Of a stretch of 64,000 nt of DNA, positions 56,236 to 64,000 are shown piece after piece. Source of the stretch: Tyto alba (lineage: Eukaryota; Chordata; Aves; Strigiformes; Tytonidae); contig NW_024881277.1 in NCBI RefSeq assembly GCF_018691265.1, positions 5,886,240 to 5,950,239 of the forward strand, read 5' to 3'. Position numbers and translations under genes: made by a program. Below the pieces are notes generated by a model, which made no database searches, had not been told where the DNA came from, and worked only from the letters and a program-made list of their open reading frames with translations. The first letter of the stretch is position 1. Each line of letters begins with the position of its first letter.

Positions 56236-59200
56236 GACAGCCCTTCTCTGGGGTCTGGCGGGGTCTGCGCCAGAAGAGAGGCCAGGCAGGGCTGGCCGGT
56301 CCCCCCATACAGGCACTGAGACCAGCAGGAGGATGGAGATGGTTTAGCAGCAACGCTCACCCATAAACCTGGGTGAGCAGCCAGTGCTGGAAATGGCCAG
56401 TGAGATAGGCGGGGGTGCTGCAGAGCTCTGGGCACTCACCCCACAGCCCCAGCCCCTCAGAAGGTCACAGCAGCTCCTGGGGCACAGAGGGCTCTCAGCC
56501 TCCCCATCAGCCCCAGGGCTGGGGCCAGCCATGCCATGAGCAGACGCAGGCCAGCGTCTCCCTCTCTCTGCTGCTCTTCTCTCCAAGAGATCCTGATTGC
56601 CCAGTGCTGGCAGCCCCTCTGTGCCCGTCCCTCTCCCCAGCACAAGACTCCTGCACTGGGGGCTCCCCAGGCAGCTCCTGCTGTGCCAGCCAGAGAAAAG
56701 CTGCCCAAACTGGTGCCTCCAGAAATAGGTCTGCTCTTGTCGCGGGATGTCACCTCAGGCACGGCCCTGAGCTGGCGGTGCTGCTCTGCAGGGCAGTGGT
56801 GGCTGAAAGCCACGGGGAGATGGTCCCAGGGAGATCCCCATGGATCAGCCATCATTCCATTGCACTGGGCACCCCCACGTGAAGGGGCAGCACAGGCCTA
56901 TTCCCTAACACATCCCCCCATGCCCTCCTGCCCTGAACCCCTGGAGAACCCCAGCACAGCAGCACGCTCAGAGGGGCAATTCCTTCAGCCTGTTCCTGAC
57001 CTCAGCTTTGGAAGAAGAGACCAACCTCCAGACATCGGTACTAAGAAAATCCCCTTTTATTATGGTTATGTGGCATGGGAGGCCAGCTGTCCTGTCCTAC
57101 CAGACACACGCACAAAGGGCTCTGGATCAGAGAAGCTGGTTCATGTTTCTGAGGAAGAAGAGTGACTGCAGATATTTCTAGAAAAAAAAGATTTAGACAA
57201 ATAAAATGATCAATGTACGGTAGGATTCAGAGATGAATTTGAAACAGTTCTGAAGAAAAAAGAGGCATTTTATTGCTGCAGAGAGGAAATTGACTGAATC
57301 AGCTTCTTCAGTGCATCCTTGATCCCCTGGTTCCTCATGCTGTAGATGAGGGGGTTCACTGCTGGAGGCACCACCGAATACAGAAATGACACCACCAGGT
57401 CCAGGGATGGGGAGGAGATTGAGGGGGGTTTCAGGTAGCAAACATGCCAGTGCTGACAAACAAGGAGACCACAGCAAGGTGAGGGAGGCAGTGGAAAAGG
57501 CTTTGTGCCGTCCCTGCTCAGAGGGGATCCTTAACATGGCCCTGAGGATCTGCACATAGGACAGCACGATGAAAACAAAACACCCAAATCCTAAACAGCA
57601 CTAACCACAAGGAGCCAAACTTCCCTGAGGTAGGAATCTGAGCAGGAGAGCTTGAGGATCTGAGGGATTTCACAGAAGAACTGGTCCACAGCATTGCCTT
57701 GGCAGATTGGTAGGGAAAATGTGTTGGCAGTGTGCAGGAGAGAATAGAGCAGCCCAGTGCCCCAGGCAGCTGCTGCCATGTGGACACAAGCTCTGCTGCC
57801 CAGGAGGGTCCCGTAGTGCAGGGGTTGGCAGATGGCAACGTAGCGGTCATAGGCCATGATGGTGAGAAGAGAAAACTCTGATGGTAACAAAAATAGAAAC
57901 AGAAATACTTGTGCAGCACATCCCAAGTAAGAGATGTCCCTGGTGTCTGTTAGTAAATTTAACATGGCTTTGGGGAGAGTGGTGGAGATGGAGCCCAGGT
58001 CGGAGGGAGAGGTTGAGGAGGAAGAAGTACATGGGGGTGTGGAGGTGGTGGTCGCAGGCGATGGCTGTGATGATGAGGCCATTTCCCAGGAGGGCAGCCA
58101 GGTAGATGCCCAGGAAGAAACAGAAGTATAAGAGCTGCAGCTCCCGCATGTCTGCAAATGCCAGGAGGAGGAAGTGGGTGATGGATCTGTTATTTAACAT
58201 TTGCTTTGTCTGGACATATGAGCCTGTTCAAGGAGGAAAGATGACAACACATTAGGGTATATTTCTCTTATAAATATCAACACCCTCTGTCCTTATCCCA
58301 TCCCAGCCACTACATGGCACCCCCCTTTTTGAGATCTTCCTTCAGCTCTGTAGCTGGAGCTGTGGTAGGTGCTGGACAAGCATTTCATGAGGGGAAGGGT
58401 TTTGCATGCTGTCTGCCAAGGAGTCAGCTCTTTGTGTGACTCTGTCAGAAAAACCTGCCCTAACCCAGAAGGGCTTGTCAGCATTTGCTCTATCTGTGGT
58501 GAGGAATGGGGAAAGCAGAAGACAGGCTGAGAGGGTTTTCTGCTGCACTCAGGGAGAGCAGAGTGAGTCAAGTGAGGCAAGAGGATTTTCTGTGCCTTAG
58601 TGCAGAGTGAGGGCAGCTGGTCTGTCTTTCTGTCTTGTTCCCGTCTGCCCTGAATTACACCTTTCTGAGTTCAAGGGTGATTACACTCCCATGTTACCCT
58701 GAAAATCAACCAGACACTGCTGAGAGCAGAGGGATCCACTGCAGAGCACCAGATGACTCACCCTTTCCCCAAGTCTCAGCACCCCACTTTAGCCAATGAC
58801 ACCCACGGCTCACAGAGTCCCCTGGAAGCAGCAGACAGCTGGGATGGACACCCCAAGGAGAGAGCCAAGGGTCCGAACCACGGCAACTTCTTAAGGGAGA
58901 GCCAGCTCCTGGCCCAGCCTCACAGACTGCATTCCCAGAGCTTCACGGCTTAGAGGAAAGCTGGGACACCTCATTGCTGGGGGCACATCTGCAGAGGAGG
59001 GCTCCCAAGCTCTGTGCCTGACTCTGCAGCTGAAACCCCCCTTCCCAGAGAGCCTGTCAGCAACACCAAGGGCATCTGAGCAAGGCAAGGAGAGGGACAG
59101 ACGGGCTCAGGAAAGCCTTTCCCTTCGGCAGCTCTGCACAGCCCTCCCAGACAGCAGCAATGCAGGACAGTCGCCCTCAGGCCCTGCTCGGGAACTGGGC

Positions 59201-61138
59201 CCCTGGCAGCAGAGATGCACTTCATCCCTTCTGCTGGGCTGCTGGGCCAGGAGGTGACTAACGGCCAGGAGCCACGGGCTAAGGGCTGTGCTGGGTGGCA
59301 GAGGAGACAAGAGGAGTGTTGCTCAGGGAAGGAGTCTGCCCTGCAGCAGGGTTTCCCTTAGCATTTCCCTCCCTCCCTGCCCAAGTCTCCACTGCCTTGA
59401 GGTGTCCAGGCTGGCAGTTCTGTCTTTGAGCCCATGTTTCCTCCCTGCCAGTGCTCACAGTCCCCATCCCAGCCCCTGTGAGCACAGCTGCCCTGCAGTA
59501 TCTCTGTGTGTGCAGGGCTTAAAGCACAGCCCACGCAAACCTGATGAAAAAGGAAAGGTGATGCTGGTGTGTTCTGTAGGCTGGAGGGGGCTGAAGGCAC
59601 TTTCTGAGGTTCATATAATTATCATTGTGAAAGCTTAAGTGTGTCAGACCCTGCTCTCATCTACACAGCTGTATTTCCTTTTCCCACCAAGAGTGTCAGA
59701 GAAAATAGGAAGTAGAGAGTCTAGAAAGAACCAACAGAAGCATGAAATCTCTGAGCTGGAAGTATTTGTGACAAATTCCCTGGGAAATGAGCTGGGCATG
59801 AGCTGAATCTGTGAGCATCCCTGATCCATGCAGCAGCAGCCTCTGGAGAGCAGAAGGAGCCTGCCCTGGCGGGGTCTCTCCTTCCCCCCACAGCTTCTCC
59901 CCACAGCGCCGTGGGGAGCTCCCCGGGCAGGCTGAGTGCTGACCCTGGCAGGCGGCAGAGTCCCTGCCCCAGCACACAGCCCCCTGGGGTGCAGGGACCC
60001 TGCTGGGAAGGACAGCCCTGGGCACCCCTGCCTGCACACCCGGCTGCACACCCCTGCAGCCGGCCCGCCAGAAGGCAGCCCTCATGCCCTGGCCCTCGCA
60101 GGGGGCACCAGGGAAGCCCTGCTCGGGAGCAGATTCTCCTCCTCCTCCTCCTTCTCCTCCTCCTCCTCTCTAAGCAGGAGGCAGATTCCTGGCGGCTCTG
60201 CCGCCTTCCCCAGATCCCTCCCCGAGCTGCAGCTGCATTGCCCTGCACCCCCAGACTTACTGTGGCCAGGGCCCTGCGCTTTCTCCTCCTCGGAGCTCTC
60301 AGCAGCCTCCCAGCCCAGGCTGCCTTGAAGCTGTGTGTGCCTCGCTGCTCTGCCCTGGGTGCCTGCAGGCAGTGCCCCCAGCCCTGCTGCGCTTTGCAGA
60401 GGAGCTGCTCCTGGGCAGAGCTGTCTCTCTGCAGCGCTGCCCACTTGCCAGGAGCTCCCTCGGCCCAGGAGCCCGGCCCAGCTCAGCACCACAGCAACAG
60501 CCCAAGGTGCCAGATTAATGACCCCTCAGGAGGGTTTGGTGCCAAGTCCATGGAAAACAGGCACAGAGAAGAAGCTGAAGAAACCTCCGAAAAACTTTCA
60601 TTCAAACTCCAAAGTTTCTTGTGGCTTTAATTGGTCCCACTGAGGGACACTGTTGACAAAGCCTCCCCAGGCTCCGGTTAGAGCAGAAATCTGGAGGCAG
60701 TGACAACATTTTCAGAAAAGCAAGGAAAAGGTGGCTCTGGTGCTGAGTAAACCTGGATGTGTTGCATTAAGGCAAAGGGCCAGGCCCTTTGCCCATTAAA
60801 AAATAGCCATGCCGTGACCCCCATCCCCTGGGAAGGGAGATCCTGTCCCTCCCACATTCCTCAGGGCTCTTCCTGGGGTAGGGGCTATGGAGATGTGCAC
60901 CTCCCAGGCTCCTGAGGATGCACAAGGAGGCCATGAGGCCCCCGTGCTGCAAGGGACTGTGCCTCCTCACAGGCATCAGTGGCAGAGACAACAGCCATAG
61001 CCAAAATCATGATGGGGTTGACTTTACTGGGGCTTTCAGCTTTCCCACAGCCCTCTGTCATCTCCACCACAGGCTCTCCTATGGGGTTGCATCCCTGCGC
61101 CTCTTTCCCTGCAGGCTGTCCTCATCCCCCCAGCTCTC
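56236..61138 (-). repeat. Inverted segmental duplication, arm 2
   Basis: Reverse-complement counterpart of 31405-35492. It carries the broken OR14 copy, its conserved AATAAA (57056-57061), the TCC microsatellite (60136-60168) and an extra stretch of roughly 0.9 kb between the receptor and the microsatellite that matches the flank of the OR14 at 23855 instead. Thus arm 1 probably lost that piece. The two arms are separated by 20.7 kb. Confidence 0.88.
57270..58200 (-). pseudogene. Olfactory receptor, OR14-like, pseudogene with four small deletions
   Basis: It starts at ATG 58200 (MLNNRSITHF) and ends at a TAA matching the family's end at 57270-57272. Compared with the gene at 33513, frame is lost four times: a 2-bp deletion after LLNLSL near 58006, then single-base deletions near 57597 (TM5), near 57500 (in KAFST before TM6) and near 57433 (after GMF/GIF in TM6-loop 3). 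The pieces between retain MAYDRYVAIC, the CEIPQILKLSC loop and SYVQILRAMLRIPS. No substitution-type stop is needed to explain the breaks. The 5' and 3' flanks and the polyadenylation signal are intact, so decay may be fairly recent, or some indels could be sequencing error. Confidence 0.9.
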
Positions 61139-61560
61139 TCACCTTGCTCCTCCCGAGCATCTTCCTTTTTCCTGATCTCTCACCATCCTCCCCGGCTCTT
61201 CCTTGAAAAACAAAGCCTTGTTCTGATCCATACACCCCTGGGTCATGTGTTGCACCACAGCATTTATCCTGTTGTCCAGTCTGGACTTCCCCAGCTGCAC
61301 AGTATGACATTTTTCTTTCTCATGCTGTTTTCCACTGTGAAGAAAAAGTCCACCGTCTCTCAAACCACCCTTCAAGGGTTCTTGGGCTACTTAGACTGTC
61401 CCAAGTCTCCACAACACTTAGCCCAGAATGTTTATATCTAAGCATATTGGACATGTGCTTGAGTCCTCTAAACCCCATCTTGGGGTGATGTCTGGGTACT
61501 CTCAAAGGTATTTAGAGATGAAAACATCGTGGTTACAGGTCAAGAAAGATGGAGTGATAC
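61139..61560. other. Unassigned spacer
   Basis: Nothing recognised between the arm and the CR1 cluster. Confidence 0.4.
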
Positions 61561-61569
61561 TTCTCACCA

Positions 61570-61692
61570 GGATCTGTATTGGAAGGGCAAGCGGCAATGG
61601 TGTTAAAATGAAAGAGGGTAGATTTAGATTTGAAATAAGGAAGAAATGTTTTACGATGAGGATGCTGAGATACTGGAACAGGTTGCCTAGAG
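61570..61692 (+). mobile_element. CR1 LINE fragment, plus orientation
   Basis: The plus strand reads GGCAATGGTGTTAAAATGAA then AGAGGGTAGATTTAGATTTG and ACTGGAACAGGTTGCC, coding KEGRFRFEIRKK and YWNRLPRA of CR1 ORF2's end. It meets an inverted CR1 copy directly. Confidence 0.8.
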
Positions 61693-61694
61693 CA

Positions 61695-62750
61695 GTTCGA
61701 GGGAGGGGCAGTTCACCACTTCTCTGGGCAACCTCTTCCAGTGTTTAACTACCCTCACAGTAAAGAATTTCCTCCTTTTATCTAAGCTAAATCTACCCTC
61801 TTTCAGTTTAAACCCATTACCCTTATCCCTGCAATCCCTGATAAATAGTCCCTCCCCATCTTTCCTGTAGCCCTGTTTAAGTCCTGGAAGGCCACTAGAA
61901 TTTCTCCCTTGGAGCCTTCTCTTCTTCAGTCTGAACAAAACAAACTCTCTCAACCTGTCCTCACAAGGGAGGTGTTCCAGCCCCCCACTCATCTTCATGA
62001 CCTCCTCTGGACCTGCTTGAGCATGTCCATGTCCTTTTTATGTTTGGATCATGAGAGCTGGAAACCAGACTACAGTGCCGGTCTCATGAGAGCAGAGCAG
62101 AATGGGAGAATCCCCCACCTTGACCTGCTGGCCACACTTCTCTTGATGCAGCCCAGGACACGGTTGGTTTTCTGGCCTGCGAGTGCACAGTGCTGGCTCA
62201 CAATCAGTTTTCCATGAACTACCAACCCCAAGTCCTTCTCCGCAGGGCTGCTCTCAATCCACTCCTTGCCCAGCATCTATTTGTATGTGAGGTTGTCCCA
62301 AGCCATGGGTAGGACCTTCAACTTGGCCTTGTTGAACTTCATGAGGTTTGTATGGGCCCACTTCTCCAGCCTGTCCAGGTTCCTCTGGATGGCATCCTTT
62401 CCCTCCAGCATGTCACCACACCACACAGTTTGGTGTCATCTGTGAACTTGCTGAGGATGCACTCGATCCTGCTGTCCATGACGGCAACACAGATGTCAAT
62501 CAATACCAGACCCAATCCAACCCCTGAGGAATTCCCCTCATCTCTGTTCTCCAATTGGTTGTTGAGCCTGTGACCTCAGCACTTTGAGTTTGACCCCCCA
62601 ACCAATTCTTTATCCACCGAGTGGTCTATCCGCCAAATCACCGTCTCTCCAACTCTAGACGAGAATGTCATGCGGGACCGTGTCAAGTGCTTTGCACAAG
62701 TCCACGTAGATGACATCAGTTGCTCTTCCAACTGTTCTTTGGTGAGGCCA
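61695..62750 (-). mobile_element. CR1 LINE, truncated copy, minus orientation
   Basis: Minus-strand frames in order give the ORF2 end: an [20 protein letters not shown] block at 62130-62200, then KLKEGRFSLDKRRKFF and HWKRLPREV near 61710-61810, plus the DDTKLCGV block around 62410-62450. Frames shift between blocks. The terminal ATTCTATG repeat is missing because the copy is cut by the plus-oriented fragment. Confidence 0.85.
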
Positions 62751-62810
62751 GCAACAGGCAAGACCAGTGTGTGTGCATGTCATGTTGGTGTGTGTGTCAG
62801 TGGGTGTAAC

Positions 62811-63296
62811 TCATGGTCTGAGCCTGGTCGGCAGCCAAACACCACACAGCTCCCACCTGGGAATGGGGAAGGAAGCAGAGGGGCAAAGGGAGACTCACGG
62901 GTTGAGATAGAAACAGTTGAATAATGGTGATAAAATAATACGGTGGCAGTATGAACGGATAATGTAAAATGCAATTGCTCACTAACCGCCGACTGACACC
63001 CAGCCGGCTCCCGGCCAGCGATCCTGAAACACAAAGATGCCGCGACCACAATCCCAAAAGTGAGAGTGTGCCCCTTCCCACCCACCCCTCCTTTATATGG
63101 TGAGCGTAACTTCACATGACATGGAATATTGGCCAATCCAGGCCCGCTGCTCCAGCTCTGTTTCCTCTCTGCTTCTTGTGAGCCTGTGCACAGGCAGGAC
63201 ACGGGGAGCTGGAGAGTCCCTGAAATCTCCGTGTGCATCAGCACTCCTCCAGCTACCAAAAAGGAACATGAACTCTATTCCAGTCTGAACCAGGAC
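62811..63296 (-). mobile_element. Solo LTR, minus orientation
   Basis: Reverse complement of the same family as 46310-46795. It begins GTCCTGGTTCAGACTGGAAT at 63296, has ATTGG (63133-63137 as CCAAT) and a TATAAAG box (63091-63097), a GTTTCTATCTCAACCCGTGA segment, and ends near GGCTCAGACCATGA. The adjoining 62740-62815 resembles 2575-2645 in D1. Confidence 0.75.
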
Positions 63297-63430
63297 CGTG
63301 TCCACCCCTTGTTCCATATCCTTTGCATTATCCTCAGGTTCCATATTTCCTAATACAGTCTAATAAATTACTGTCCTCTTCCCTGGTCTTAGGCATGTGC
63401 ACACAGATATAATTCCCTTAGCCCATGGGC

Positions 63431-63490
63431 CATCTTAAGCCCATACGTGGAATTACCTTTGCCCAAGGACCTGGGTGCACTTGGTCCTTG
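63431..63490 (+). repeat. Inverted repeat, left half (pair of 63905-63965)
   Basis: AAGCCCATACGTGGAATTAC, then CTTTGCCCAAGGACCTGGG and TGCACTTGG pair with 63905-63965 on the other strand, with few mismatches. Confidence 0.75.
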
Positions 63491-63904
63491 CAGTCTATAT
63501 ACTGCAGAATGTATCGTGAGTTCATTTGGTCCATAGCTTCAGGTTCCATCTGTCCTAACAGTCTCTTAAGGCAGGAGGAGGGATTCTCAGTTGGTAGGGC
63601 ACAGGTGTCCTTGGGCCTGGCAGGAGGATGGCATGCAGTCTCTGTTGCAGCTGGAGCTGGTGGCTGATGCATCTGACGCTGTCTATTCAGTCTGCAGCAG
63701 GCGCTGGGTATCAGTTGCTGAAACCAATCGTGACTTTATTGAAGCTCGTGTTTTTCTTCATGAATATGATGCCATTAGCATAATATGTGTCAACCATAGC
63801 AATGCATTTAGGGTTGTTTGGTGATTAATGTAATACAGTTTATTGGCTATTTTCACCTAACATTAAGTCCCCTTGAGGCACACATCGGATCCCCGTCCTT
63901 CTGC

Positions 63905-63965
63905 ATTGCCCACCAAGTGCACCCAGGTCCTTTGGCAAAGGAAATCCCACATATGGGCTTACCTT
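63905..63965 (-). repeat. Inverted repeat, right half (pair of 63431-63490)
   Basis: The minus strand reads AAGCCCATATGTGGGATTTC, then CTTTGCCAAAGGACCTGGG and TGCACTTGG. Origin unknown; an ERV origin is possible. Confidence 0.75.
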
Positions 63966-64000
63966 TACCTGAAGTAGGAATAACCCAAATAGTCTTCCCC

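Overview
The window looks like bird nuclear DNA. It carries CR1 LINE fragments with the avian 3' end, several avian-type endogenous retrovirus LTRs, GC-rich minisatellites, and olfactory receptor genes of the OR14 type, a group strongly expanded in birds. The species cannot be named from the sequence. No tRNA, rRNA, CRISPR array or bacterial feature was seen.

Few genes are present. One intact family-11/6-like olfactory receptor (OR) lies at 16.1-17.1 kb (+). Two intact OR14-like receptors lie at 23.9-24.8 kb (-) and 33.5-34.4 kb (+). A third OR14-like copy at 57.3-58.2 kb (-) is broken by four small deletions. The ORs have single-exon coding regions; the three intact genes show a 3' splice site just upstream of the ATG, and all four copies have an AATAAA 150-220 bp after the stop. 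At 39.3-43.0 kb (+) five collinear exon remnants match the middle of AHCTF1 (nucleoporin ELYS). They retain introns, one carries an in-frame stop, and several splice donors are damaged, so this is a partial unprocessed pseudogene.

Duplication dominates the layout. A block of about 4.1 kb at the left edge (1-4143) recurs as a direct copy at 26.7-30.9 kb. A block with OR14 and its flanks at 31.4-35.5 kb recurs inverted at 56.2-61.1 kb. The 4.1 kb block itself resembles the distal 5' flank of OR14 genes, so all of these appear to be copies of one ancestral OR14 module.

Between the modules are 6.35-13.1 kb of ERV, LTR and CR1 sequence arranged as an interrupted inverted repeat; a 20-bp minisatellite of about 90 units (21.3-23.05 kb); a CpG island with a 36-bp minisatellite (36.3-37.9 kb); an array of about 17 decayed CRE-like sites (51.8-52.5 kb); and a right end of nested CR1 and LTR pieces (61.6-63.3 kb).

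The combination of OR11-like, OR14-like and AHCTF1 sequence recalls human 1q44, where AHCTF1, OR11L1 and several OR14 genes lie close together. This suggests an old linkage, now degraded and rearranged. Long stretches (9.3-10.4, 13.1-15.2, 18.7-20.2, 43.0-46.2, 46.8-49.1, 53.96-55.8 kb) show nothing I can identify.
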